Positions 1-10,741 are shown, counted from the stretch's first letter. The stretch is 64,000 nt of DNA from Saxidomus purpurata (GCA_022818135.1 JAFMSR010000010.1:28818162-28882161), one strand, 5' to 3'. Notes: generated by a model from the letters alone, not told the origin. A program made the numbers and translations.

Positions 1-2590
1 AATGTGTAACAGGCCTCTTACCCACCCTGTGTATTTAAACACTATAGCCCCTGCCAAAGAATTTAGATTGAAATAAAAAACTGAACCATGGATGTCTGCA
101 GAAATTTTAGACTACATAAGTAAAAGAGATTCTTATTTATATAGTTTCAGGAAACTTGGTAAGCAAACTGACTATTCTTTATTCTGTAAATATAGAAATC
201 TTGTGCAAAGAGAGATAAGGAGTGCTAAAGGAAATTATTTGACAGAACAGATACATGAAAATAGAAATAACCCCAAGAGTCTGTTGTAACATCTTAACCA
301 AACACAAAAGAAAGATAACTCTAATATTGTTCTTAACATCAGTGGTGAAAATAGTTTTAGTCCTAAGAAAATTGCAAACCATTTTAACATGTTTTTTTTA
401 CAAATGTTGCAGCAAAACTTGTACGTAAACTACCAAATCCAAGTAGATTATTTGATCTTAGTTCTCAGAAGTTGTATGATTTTTACAATGAAAGAAATTC
501 TGAAGGTAACACTTTTGTATTGAAACATGTTTCAGAATCATTTGTATACAATGAACTAAGAAATTTGAATTCACGTAAGAGTACTGGTTTAGATGAAATC
601 CCAGCAAAAGTTTTGAAAGATAGGGCAAATGTTCTCAAGTTGCCAATAACATTTACAGTAAATATGTCAATATCTGATAATAATGTTCCTGAAGGCATGA
701 AAACTGCTCGAGTAAAGCCTTTATATAAGAAAAATAGTAATCTGGATGTTGGTAACTATATATAGACCAGTTATTATTTTAAGCATTGTATCCGTAAAAT
801 CTTAGAAAAATCTGTGTATGTACAATTGGAGAAGTTTCTTGTTGCTAACAACTTGTTGTATGAATTACAGTCAGGATTTAGGAGCTCTAACTCAACTGAT
901 ACATGTTTAATACACTTACTTGACTTTATAAGAGATAATAACGCCAAAGGTCTGTATACCGGTATGGTTATGTTAGATTTGCAGAAAGCATTTGACACTG
1001 TAGACCATGATATTCTTTGTGGTAAACTTAAAATCATGGATGTTAAATCTACAGATTGGTTCATGTCATATATAACGCGTAGAAAGCAAAATGTCTGTAT
1101 TAATAATGTTTATTCTGACTTTCAGCCTGTTACATGTGGTGTTCCACAAGGCAGTATTCTAGGCCCTTTATTGTTTCTTTGTTATGTAAATGATATGAAA
1201 ATCAGTATTGATCGAACATGTAAACTGATACTACATGCTGATGATAGTGCTATCTTATTTGCCCACAAAGATCCAAATGTCATATCTGAAAAACTGGGAA
1301 CTGTCTTAGAATCATGTTCATCTTGGTTAGTTGACAATAAGTTATCACTTCATAAAACTGAGTGTCTTCTATTTGGTTCCAAAAGGAAATTGAAAAGAGA
1401 TGAAAGTTTTAAAGTTGTGTGCCATAATCACACTATTTCTCCAACATCATCTGTACAGTATTTAGGTTTAAGTATTGATGACAATTTGTCTGGGGAAACA
1501 GTTGTTAACTCTATTGTATCAAAGGTCAATTGTAGACTTCAATTTTTGTAAAGGCATGCTTCGATGTTAGATTATAATACTAGGAAACATTCGTGTTCTG
1601 CCCTCATACAATGTCATATAGACTATGCTTGTTCTTCTTGGTATCCTAGTTTAAGTAAAAGTTTTAAAGACAAACTCCAGATATGTCAAAATAAAATTGT
1701 CAGATTTATAAATGATATGGGTCCAAGGGAAAGTGTCAATTGTCAAACTCTTGCTGATATGTCTCTTTTGAATATTGAAGCAAGAAACAATTTTAAGCAG
1801 CTTCGTTTGGACCATGTATTTTAAATTGTAAATAGTACAGGACCTTCTTATATGAAAGAAAGTTTTATGTTTACAAGAGATTTACATTCTCATTTTACCC
1901 GCTCTAAATTATATAATTTTGTTGTTCCAAAATCTAATGGAAAAGAAAATATAACTTGTTATTACTCTGCAATTAATGATTGGAATTCACTGCCTGAGCA
2001 AATAAAACAGACGACTAAAATTGGACAGTTCAAGAAAGCGGTTAAATGCCATTTGTTAGATGTGGCTAATATTTCTTAGGTCACGTGGTTTATTTATTCA
2101 TGATAGACTGGACAATACTTCTTTTAATTCTAATGCACTTTATATCAAATGAAATATAATTGTTTGTAGAGTATAGAAACACATTATAAATGTACATTTA
2201 ACTTAATTTTCCATTTTTAAGGTGAACTTCCAAAAACCAAAGTCTTATTTTTCTTTCTTTTTTTATCTATAAGGTATTTATCAGGACCCCATTCGAAATA
2301 AGCTTTAGGGCTTTATGGGCCAGCCTAGGTTTAATTCACAATTATTTTAGCTAACTGCTCTTTCGAGTTTCTATATATATTAGTTTACTAATGTTTTAAT
2401 TATTTAGTTCAGGAACAACTATAAACAATTTGATTAGTGCTTATATAAGACTAAGTGAATAGTGATAATTAATTGGTAAAATTGATCTGTGATATAAAAC
2501 AAACTCATTTGTTGATTCAAACACTCTGTGATATATATAATTTTTAGTCAGTTTGATAATTATGTGTATTTTACCTGAATAAAAATCAAT
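1..2590 (+). mobile_element. Degraded non-LTR retrotransposon (LINE), copy 1
   Basis: This LINE probably continues left of the window. It holds the linker between endonuclease and reverse transcriptase (from about 92), a full reverse transcriptase region (about 540-1550), the C-terminal region (1564-2079) and a 3' UTR of about 500 bp ending near 2590 after AATAAAAATCAATCAATG. A second copy with the same protein and 3' UTR lies on the minus strand at 60240-61966, which fixes the family and the approximate 3' end. Clade assignment (Jockey/CR1-like, from CGVPQGSILGPLLF and the AFDTVDH motif) is by resemblance only. Confidence 0.85.
92..2079 (+). pseudogene. LINE ORF2 reverse transcriptase relic
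   Basis: The coding region is broken into at least five pieces: 92-289, 472-765, 814-1551, 1564-1824 and 1852-2079. Visible reverse transcriptase motifs are LDLQKAFDTVDHDIL (motif A, near 975), CGVPQGSILGPLLFLCYVND (motif B, near 1135) and HADDS (motif C, near 1237). The aromatic residue of the usual Y/FADD box is His here. The C-terminal part (SCSALIQCHIDYACSSWY, then TRSKLYNFVVPKSNGKEN) matches the minus-strand copy at 60.9 kb. In-frame stops follow DVGNYI (near 765), LQFL (near 1550) and DHVF (near 1824), so the copy cannot make an intact protein. Confidence 0.85.
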
Positions 2591-2699
2591 CAATGTAGGT
2601 GGTAGATTTTTCTTAAAATCATTCTCCCTTAATCGCTTAATCCCTCCATTGAATTACACTTCCCTCTTAGTTTGCCTTGACTGCTGGGCAGCGACTTAG

Positions 2700-3035
2700 C
2701 ATGGAAATTACATAGTTATGAAGCTCATGTTGCGCATACCTACAACCCGAACATCTTGCTCTAGCTCATGTAGACTGTGTTGACGCGGTCGCATATGAAT
2801 TCCCCTATCAGTGAGGTCCAAGATGTGCTTAGTCGGATTAAGGTCCCGTATCTTTATTGGCCAAGGCATGACCTCCACCTGATTGTCTTGCAAGAAGTGC
2901 CTGGTACCCTGCCCTGCGCGACATGGGACATTGTTCTGCTGTAGAATTATAGAATGATGTTGAATGTGTGGAATGACGATAGGACGGACAACCTCATCAG
3001 GCCGCCACTGAAATTGTCAGGCTCTCTGCAATACA
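2700..3035 (-). pseudogene. Tc1/mariner-like transposase fragment, catalytic residues lost
   Basis: The minus strand reads without a stop through the second half of a DDE transposase: an HIQHHSIILQQNNVP segment, then FLQDNQVEVMPWP, RDLNPTKHILDL and LHELEQDV. These correspond to the Tc1-family QQDNARPH, FL..N.VEVMPWP.SPDLNPIEHLWD and LEQAL blocks. The second catalytic Asp (QQDN) is Asn, and the acidic residue of NPIEH is Lys. The two sites are still 34 residues apart, as expected for DD34E. The N-terminal half and terminal inverted repeats were not found nearby. It is a dead fragment. Confidence 0.75.
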
Positions 3036-3267
3036 ATTTCGAAAAATAAATCTCTCCCTTCGGTGGAGGTACTCACATTGTAGCCCTAAAATAAGATAAT
3101 TGTTTTTTCATCACACCCGCCACCACCACCGCAATTAATTCTAATAATAATTATAATTGATAATATCGTACTGAAATAATAATGATAATGATAATGAGCT
3201 GAAATGTCAAAATAATCTTACCCTCCTTGTGACACCGGCCGGGATACGGCGGTTAAACCAGCCGTAC

Positions 3268-3456
3268 CTGGGAGGTCAACTGCAGGTTGGAGCTCATCCT
3301 CGTTCTTCTAACCACAACTGGAGCCAGAGCCGGGGTCTGTAGCACTGGGTCTAGTCCAGGCAGGTTCGGCACTGGAACTAGTCCAGGCAGGTTCGGCACT
3401 GGTAAGACCGGCGGTGCCTGAAGAGGTGCCAGCTCGGATGGGTCCACTCTCATAGG
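3268..3456 (-). CDS. Possible proline-rich exon (unassigned)
   Basis: On the minus strand an acceptor-like ttatttgtag precedes 3456 and a donor-like CAG/gtacgg follows 3268. The stretch between is open and encodes a Pro/Leu/Val-rich peptide with a tandem PVPNLPGL repeat, from a 24-bp duplicated unit near 3350-3400. No neighbouring exon of the same gene was identified and no family is recognised. It may be an exon of an unplaced gene or a chance open stretch inside repetitive DNA. The adjoining transposase relic argues for caution. Confidence 0.2.
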
Positions 3457-3604
3457 CTACAAATAAATTAAAATATGATTCTGATCAAATAGTTTACATG
3501 ACTTTAACACAGTTATTATGATCAATATGTTTGCATTTTATGATATTGCATTATACTGCATTAATTTTATCAAGATTAGATAATTAGAACAAATCAACAA
3601 ACAT

Positions 3605-3690
3605 GGAAAATATAGGACAATATGTTCTATTTCTGTCATAAATATAAACCCGCGCCATGGAATATTCATGAAATGTTCCTGAATGAATGA
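3605..3690. repeat. Dispersed repeat, shared with 16461-16620
   Basis: The string tcataaatataaacccgcgc with flanks recurs at 16490-16510 with a few changes. Both copies are preceded by an 'atatgtNctattNctgtcat' stretch and followed by a gaatgacga segment. The repeat class is unknown. Confidence 0.5.
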
Positions 3691-3745
3691 CGAGTTACAC
3701 CTTCGGAATAGTTAATTCCCTTTATATTGCCCCAGTACATAATAT

Positions 3746-3896
3746 AAGAATCTTTCACTGGTTGCACGTGCAGATGGGACTATCTGGCTCGAGGGTAACT
3801 GTTTTGGCGGTAACGAGGCTCTGCCGAGATACCCCGAAAACAGTTACCCGAGAGCCGGATATTCTCATCTTCACGTGCAACCAGTGATAGATTCTT
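3746..3896. mobile_element. Long hairpin element (foldback/MITE-like)
   Basis: Two arms of about 62 bp are inverted copies: 3746-3810 begins aagaatctttcactggttgc, and 3833-3896 reads its reverse complement with few mismatches. Only about 20 bp separates them. Both arms contain TGGTTGCACGTG and GGGTAACTGTTTT. There is no coding capacity. The structure fits a miniature inverted-repeat transposon, but no clear target duplication was seen. Confidence 0.55.
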
Positions 3897-4207
3897 TTTC
3901 TTGCATACCATATTCTAATAAAAATAGCAGACATTAAGTTAAACTGATGACTTATATTTACGCGCTATTTTCTTGTAGTAATGTATCAATTTACGCATTC
4001 ATTCATAAAAGTAGTTTGTTCTGACGTCATTAAGTCATCTTATACCAGGGGGTGTAAGATGAGATTTTCCAGCACTGGCAAAAACTGCAGATATCCCGAT
4101 CTGGTATGCAAGAAAATGTTTTCTGTTATATGCCCATAATACCGAGTTTCTGTCCTGTAACTATTTTATCGCATGGTGAAAATAAAATATAGACAATCTT
4201 TAAACTT

Positions 4208-4500
4208 CTTTTTGGATCGATTGAATTTATTCAATCGTATCCAAAGTTAACAGAGTATTTCAGACCCTTACGGCCGAACTCTTAACACAAAGTTTTGTCG
4301 AATACGACCGAAAAGCAGTTCTATATTACTGTCCTCTGTTTTAAAGATTATATAGTAACAGATCTAAATAATATCAAAACATTACAGAATAGCATAATAT
4401 TATATTGTTGTTTTTCTTATAATTTGTAACTTAAATCAACGAGGTATCTGTTCTGTATAGAACTATTTTCCTACGCGGTTTTTATCGTCAGACCGGTGTG
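4208..4500. repeat. Dispersed repeat X, copy 1
   Basis: About 120 bp at the left (4208-4326) and 65 bp at the right (4435-4500) match 29775-29888 and 29990-30070, with a diverged middle. The left end carries a hairpin at 4210-4244: TTTGGATCGATTGAAT pairs with ATTCAATCGTATCCAAA. Confidence 0.7.
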
Positions 4501-5292
4501 ACATGAGAAATGTAAGACCCGTGAAATACGTATCGCTACACCGGATACACTAAATTCAGTGTTTCCGCGACGGCGCGTTTTCTGCGGTTTTGACGCACTC
4601 ATTTTGTCAATGACGCAACAGATATAGCAAAGAGCGTCTTCTATGACGCAATTAAAATGTGTATGATCAAATTACTACAAAAACAACATTTCAAAACCTC
4701 TCAAAACGCTTCGAAATGCAAGAAAAATTGTTGTTAAAATACGCTTTCGGTATGGGATATGTCTAATTTTGACCCTATTGCGTCGTCGTTGTCGTCTGAT
4801 TTCGGATCGACCCGCATTTTGTACCATTGCGTTTTTGTGTGTGTTGATTCCTATGATACCGTCATCATAGATCGTAGACGCACAACAAGAGATGGTCGAC
4901 GAACCTTAATAGGGGAAACAAAAACGTCTTTCTGAGTGATTTTAATGATCATTTTGTAGTCATTTCGATCAGACTGTCACTATTGAAAGGGGTTTAAGTG
5001 TGCCAAATAATATCCAGGTTTAATGTCTATGGTTGAATGCACCTATGAAAAATTCGCTTTGTGGACAAATTTGACTTTTGAGATGCAGTGACAAAATGGA
5101 AAGCATCCAAAGAGAAACACCTGCTGTCTTGCCAACCCTTTGATTACCCACCATTTTGTGATGTATCACATGCAGTTTTACAGAAATAAACTGAATAGAA
5201 CTTCTTTAACACATAGTCATGCCTTTTATTTTTTACAATAAAGGGTATGACCCTCGGAGTTTCTAAATGACCCCCAAATTCTGATACAGGGA

Positions 5293-5785
5293 ATTGGCAC
5301 CCAGATCTTCCTCCTCCTCCATGAAAGCCGGAAGTTGCAATATGACCTTAGCTGTTGGGTGCGACGTTAAATCCGAATTAATTCGCACAATACAATCAAC
5401 CTTATGGGCATATCCCATAACTTTTGAATGACATTTAAAGTTGTTCAAACTATAAATTTTTCAGTTCAGTTTTGTTAAAATCCATTTCTCAGTTACGATT
5501 CACAGCTTAATACTTCATAGGGTAGTTGAACATAGTCACTGAATGACATAATGTAAGCACATGGGTTCCTATCTCAAAAGTAAAGTTTACACAAATGGTG
5601 AAAGGTCAACATTTGTGGACAGTTGTGTCTCCAGTTTATAACTTTACTCGTGCAAGGGTTGTCCTGATATTCACACATGTATGTGTACAGTCTATGTTGT
5701 CCTGATATTTACACATGTATGTGTGCAGACTGTGTTGTTCAGAGACAATCGATCCTCCAGCACTTTCAGTCCTTTGATTTCTTTT
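5293..5785. repeat. Dispersed repeat Y, copy 1 (SINE tail plus adjoining unit)
   Basis: Almost the whole stretch is repeated at 31494-31985, by eye at roughly 90% identity. The first 110 bp (GGAATTGGCACCCAG to GCGACGTTAAATCCGAA) is the body and tail of a tRNA-derived SINE whose head is present only in the other copy. The right part includes a tandem pair of about 38 bp around gtcctgatatttacacatg (5660-5740). Confidence 0.75.
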
Positions 5786-7001
5786 TAATATTAAAGCATC
5801 CCATCAGCAAATTTGCACTATTTACATGATTCAGACGGTCTAAAATATTTCTATCAACACCTTGAAATTAAATTCAGAACTGAAATTAATTGTGTTGACA
5901 TTTATTTAAGTTTACATTTTGATTGAACCATTGTTCTTTTTCAGTTTTGCTCATACTTGGGTGCACATTATGGATGTCTTTAATGAATTACATGATCAGG
6001 AATGATCAGGATAATCTTATATTGTCACAGTACGGCTATATTTAGACCTTGTAGACAAAATGAGGAAACAAAGGAAGATTTACTCTCATCTCAAGTATTA
6101 AATCAATTTGAAAAAAAAATATGATTACTAAGGAGAAGTGAAGCTACTAATGAAATTGGGTTTTCAGCTTTTGGTGATCATGATGTAAGAAGGAAAAAAC
6201 TTTTTTTATCTTTATTTAAATGATGCAGTTTTTATTTCGTTTTGATTTCGTGTTAACTTCTGTAAAGTACAAGTTTTATGCTCTTGGTTCACAAGTTCGG
6301 AAGGCTGCATCTAGACCACTTAATTAATTTTGTCAACACCTCTTTAGACTGCTACAATCTGGGACAGACATTAGCAGGTTTTGATTAGAAGTGACAGAGA
6401 GTAATTATGTTGTTTCGTAAAGTACAAATTTCATTTGCTTTTTATGTATAGGTTAGTGTTCATTTTGATGTATTTACGAAAATAAATTGGTCTGTGTTTA
6501 CAAAAATGAAACATAATTTTCTTTAAATTTATATTTAAAACTGTTTATAGTTCGACTCACTTTCCTTGCCAATCAGATTGCTCCATTTTCTTCAAAATTC
6601 GCAGATTTATTTCCATAATTTACCCAAGTTCGCTGTATGAGAAAATATTTTAATAGACTCAGCCCACTAATGCGCATGCGTTGCAGTGATGAATGTAGGC
6701 AAAATTGGCAACACACGTAAGGAGTGCTTTGTTAAATTTCAATATCACAAAAAAAGAAAGAATGCTTACTTTTCTGGACTTTATCCTTTTTATTGCAATG
6801 GTATAATACTTTCTATTTAAATGAAATAAAGTAAATAGTTTCCTATTTTTTTTAATGAACCTACTCTAGCAAGACTGTTAATTCACATGTCCGTGATTAC
6901 TTTTTTACGTGCGTGGTGAAATGTTCTCAATGATTGTGTCTATTAAACCTGTTGACCATTGTATTGAAAGTTTAAAGGTCGAACTATAAGTCGGTTATAT
7001 C
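5786..7001. other. AT-rich intergenic sequence, nothing recognised
   Basis: No open frame of note, no splice-consistent exon and no clear repeat pair was seen. The same is true of 4501-5292 apart from scattered CpG around 4560-4640. Confidence 0.5.
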
Positions 7002-7047
7002 TTAAATACAGCAGTTTTAACTAATTTCTTAAAACAGCTGTATTTAA
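7002..7047. repeat. Short inverted repeat
   Basis: TTAAATACAGCAGTTTTAA and TTAAAACAGCTGTATTTAA pair with one mismatch across an 8-base loop. It lies about 115 bp outside the motif-bearing transposon that begins at 7164. Confidence 0.6.
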
Positions 7048-7180
7048 AATTTAACCTATACTTAAATAGATGCATCTGTTATTTGTTTTAATTGCTTCTT
7101 GTATTGTCACCCTTGTATTTAGGGTTTGGATGCTGTCGTGTGAATTGAATTTTGGATGTTATACATCGAGGGTTAATCGT

Positions 7181-7578
7181 GAAACTATTGTATCTGCATT
7201 TTGTAAAAGTTTTCAGGAGGAAGAAAAAACTGATTCATTTAAAGACTAAGGTGTTGTGTGATGTAAAACTCACTACCATAGCATAAAATACTTTTATAAA
7301 CTTTTTTGAAAAAAATTAATTCAGTTCACTATTTCTCAAGAAATGAGAGAAAGTGTCAGATACAATAGTTTCACGCCGAAAACACCATAAAATCAGCCTT
7401 GATGGTCAGTATGAAACTATTGTATCTGCAACATTTTTTCGTTTTTTCTCTTCAGAAATACTCTATTTTAAGTAATTAACAATATAAATAGGAATTTTTA
7501 AGTCATTATCATGTTATTTCTACATTTTGTTGTATTTTATACATTTTTGTATTGTTCATTGCGAAACTATTGTATCTG
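7181..7578. repeat. Left subterminal motif cluster (4 copies)
   Basis: GAAACTATTGTATCTG is exact at 7181-7196, 7413-7428 and 7563-7578, and inverted at 7359-7374. Most copies extend to GTGAAAC on one side and TGCA on the other. Subterminal repeats of this kind are known transposase-binding sites in several DNA transposon families; binding here is inference. Confidence 0.85.
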
Positions 7579-7714
7579 CATGCTTCGGTAAAATTATGTT
7601 TTAAATAATTTGTATTCACTTCAGGACATGGATTCTTGATATATAATTGAAAGAAACAAATTTTGATACAAACAATTTAACTATTAGGCATATAAATGAT
7701 TGCCTTTATGTTAC

Positions 7715-7789
7715 TGAACTATAAAATATTGCAATATTTATTCATTTTAAAAATGAAAATGAATAAATTTCGCAATATTGTGTAGTTCA
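7715..7789. repeat. Inverted repeat inside the transposon
   Basis: Arms of about 33 bp (tgaactataaaatattgcaa and its near complement ending at gtagttca) face each other across a short AT loop. Confidence 0.65.
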
Positions 7790-9120
7790 ATAAAAATAAA
7801 TTCTGTGTTAGGTGTTTAAAGTTAGTTATGTCCTCTTTTTTTAACAATCAAATGTTTTCAATTAAGTGCATGGCTTTCAAGTCCACTGAATGTACCATGG
7901 CAAAATCTGAAAATACAGGAATGGTATCTAGTAGGCAAGCAAAGTATGAATTAATAGATTTATGCAATCTTTAGACTGCATGTAGTTTCCGATTCAAACA
8001 GTTTCATAAGATGTCTGTTGTTTTCAAAAAAGCTTAAGTAAGTTCAGGCAATTTCGGTGCTGAGTGTCTCTGAAAACAAGGAGAATGTATACTCAAAATG
8101 TCCATGGCATTTCTTTTCCTTAAGTATTATGTAATAGTATGGTAAATACAAACAATTTGAGTACTGTTTGTTTGTAAGATTTTCTTGTCCCATAGTGCCC
8201 GAGATCAGCTGAGTGATAGCTATAAAATAATCAAAATTGTTAATGGTCTTTCAGTAAATTTTGGTACAATTTATAACATCCTTTGAGAACACTGTTTGCA
8301 ATAAAACAAACAGAAAACAAAAATGTTATAAAAATCATCTTGCATAAGAATACAGTTAGATTTATCTATCACGCACTTCCTGTTGTCCCGTTCACTTTCT
8401 ACCATTTCTGGGAAACCAAGATGTAAGTTTTATTTTGTACATCATGTCACCTTGTCGCTATTTCATTAAATCAGAGCAGACATTATGAAAAGGCATGTGC
8501 TCTGCCTCTGACAAAGTGCAAAATTTTATTATAAGGTTATATGGACTCTACCTTGACAGTTCAGAGGTTTTACCCATGTAAGTTCTTCGTTCAAGGGACT
8601 GAAAGAATAAGATGTCACCAGTTTTATGATGTCTAACAACACTTATTCTTTTAATGATTAACTTACTCTCCTTAAAAATAATGTTCTACTTATTTTGTTT
8701 AAATTATAATAACACTTAATAGAAGTTGATCTACAAATTTTATTTTCTAAACCTTATTTTCTATCTTTTATCTTAATTGTAAGTTTGTGACTTGATAATA
8801 CTTTAATTGAAATATGGCTACTTTCATTATACATAAGGCAGTTCATCTTTATAAAATCATTAACATAATAACGAAAGTGAATGATTTGTCAATGTTCTTT
8901 TTTTAATTATTTTATTAGCACTCGCTTCTTCCACAATTTTTTTCATTCTTTTGAATTAAAATTCAGATGTTTTTTTCTTGATCCTGCCATACTGGTAGTT
9001 AAAATTGACTTTTAATTCAATATATATAGATATATATAGCAAACAATTCTAAAACTTCAAGCCTTTTAATGCAAATGCAGATTATACATTACTTAAAGTG
9101 AATAATGTCAAGTTTAATGT

Positions 9121-9511
9121 GAAACTATTGTATCTGCATGACTAGTTACATTTTTAGCAATATTTTTGGCAGTTCTGATACGGCAGTCAGTGTTTGAAAT
9201 ATAGTCTAGTAATGTAAAGTAAGTCTAAGCAATTTTATGAAAAGAAAATCAGATTCAATACACTTCATATTTTGCAGAACGGTAAAAACTTTCATTGTGA
9301 AACTATTGTATCTGCACTTTTAGTCAGATACAATAGTTTCGCAATGAACAAAATTTGATAATGCAGTTACAATATTTTACACTTTTTGTTAGTTTATAGT
9401 GAAAACTTTGAAACTAATTTCTGATATTTTGTCACATTGTGGGCATGGGTAAGACAGTTAAGAAAAAGACATAAAAGCATTTTTGGTCAAAATGTCAGAT
9501 ACAATAGTTTC
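9121..9511. repeat. Right subterminal motif cluster (4 copies)
   Basis: GAAACTATTGTATCTG occurs at 9121-9136 and 9299-9314 on the plus strand and at 9325-9340 and 9496-9511 on the minus strand. The pair at 9299-9340 is a 16-bp perfect inverted repeat with a 10-base spacer. Confidence 0.85.
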
Positions 9512-9527
9512 ACGATCAACCCTCGAC

Positions 9528-9802
9528 ATGTTATAAAAAATGATGCACACAGAAAAGACCTTGCAAGATTAAGATGTTCATCTCATAAACTAGAAATAGA
9601 AGAAGTTGAATCAGAGTATCATTTTTTGTTAGTATGTCCACTGTACAGAGTTTTAAGATCTAGTCTTCTAAGTAGATATTATTATACCTGGCCCAATTTA
9701 ACCAATTTCAGAAATATCATGTCTACTTCAAGGAAATCTGTAATTGTCAAGCTCGCTAAGTTCGTACATCTTGCAATGAAGATTCGAAATAATAATAGTT
9801 AA
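9528..9802 (+). pseudogene. LINE ORF2 C-terminal relic split by the transposon
   Basis: The frame reads HRKDLARLRCSSHKLEIE, then ESEYHFLLVCPLY, the C-terminal zinc-knuckle region typical of a LINE group common in molluscs. The residues expected between KLEIE and ESEYHF, including the first two zinc-binding Cys, are missing, so the domain is internally deleted. The frame across the 8-bp target site joins the left flank (LDVI, ending at 7163) to the right flank (KNDAHRKD). A stop lies six residues upstream in the left flank. No reverse transcriptase part was found to the left. Confidence 0.65.
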
Positions 9803-10093
9803 TTTCTTTTTGCTATAAGCAGTAATGTAAAAATTGTTTGTACTGTATATATATTATAATGTATTCTAACGTTTGCTTACCATTGATTTAGTCACGTTTT
9901 TTATGTCACCATAGATTTGAATTAAAACTTAATGACAAAAATACAGGTGTTCTTTTTACAGAATAAATACCACCGGTAATATATAAATAATATGCTTCCC
10001 ACTGCGTTTATGTTTTTATTTTGCGGCCATGTGGTTCAATACTCCATGTTTATACTGAAATACTACAAATTTCCACTGTAAGCGTCTACGGGC

Positions 10094-10600
10094 TTTGATT
10101 GGTTAACAATAATAGGGTATGCATACATTATCTATCGGGGAGAAGGTCGAGGTTTGACAGAAAAAATTTCATTCATAAATCGGCATTGATATAACTTGTC
10201 ACATGCCCATGAATACAACGTGTATGACTAAGAGGTATAGGTAAAATTCGCTATTTGTGTGCGTTTCATGTTTATATTATTGTTGATTGTTGTGGATTTC
10301 ACGCATGCATTAATTCGTAACGGGTACCAATGTGACAGGTTAAATATATGCTATAATACTTTAGTAATAGTTTTCTGATTTACTGAACTACTACAAATTG
10401 GGAGAGGGATAACGACAACAGGCCGCGCATGGTTGCAGATTGCGCATGCGTGAATAAGTTACTTTTTATAGATAATGGAAAGTCCATTATTTAGATCTAT
10501 ATTCCACTCGAAATGTAACGTGTTTTGATTGGTTAACAATAATAGGGTATACATGCATTATTTAGGTCGAGGTTTCATTCATAAATTTGGGATTATTATC
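10094..10600. repeat. Direct repeat pair about 430 bp apart
   Basis: tttgattggttaacaataat and the following agggtatNcatNcatta recur at 10094-10130 and 10524-10560. Both are followed by ggtcgaggttt and ttcattcataaat. Between them lies a small hairpin, ATAATGGA/TCCATTAT, at 10471-10489. This may be one diverged tandem duplication or the two ends of an element. Confidence 0.6.
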
Positions 10601-10741
10601 GCATGGTGCGGAGGCATTCTCTGTCCCGTTATACACTCATAACAGTTTTGTTTTTTTAAAAAAGTATGTCTGTTACACAAGATATCACCGAAAAAGTATG
10701 CCTGATATACAGCTTATCGCTGGCAGTCTTCCAAAATTCAG

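Larger units (their letters stand above)
7164..9527. mobile_element. Non-autonomous DNA transposon with subterminal motif clusters
   Basis: The ends are inverted copies over about 35 bp: TCGAGGGTTAATCGTGAAAC at the left, and the reverse complement of TCGAGGGTTGATCGTGAAAC at the right. The 8-bp ATGTTATA occurs directly outside both ends (7156-7163 and 9528-9535), the mark of transposition. The interior has no substantial open frame. Eight copies of GAAACTATTGTATCTG sit within about 410 bp of one end or the other. An 8-bp duplication fits hAT or P-type elements, but the terminal sequence does not settle the superfamily. The element interrupts a LINE relic whose reading frame resumes at 9528. 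Confidence 0.8.
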
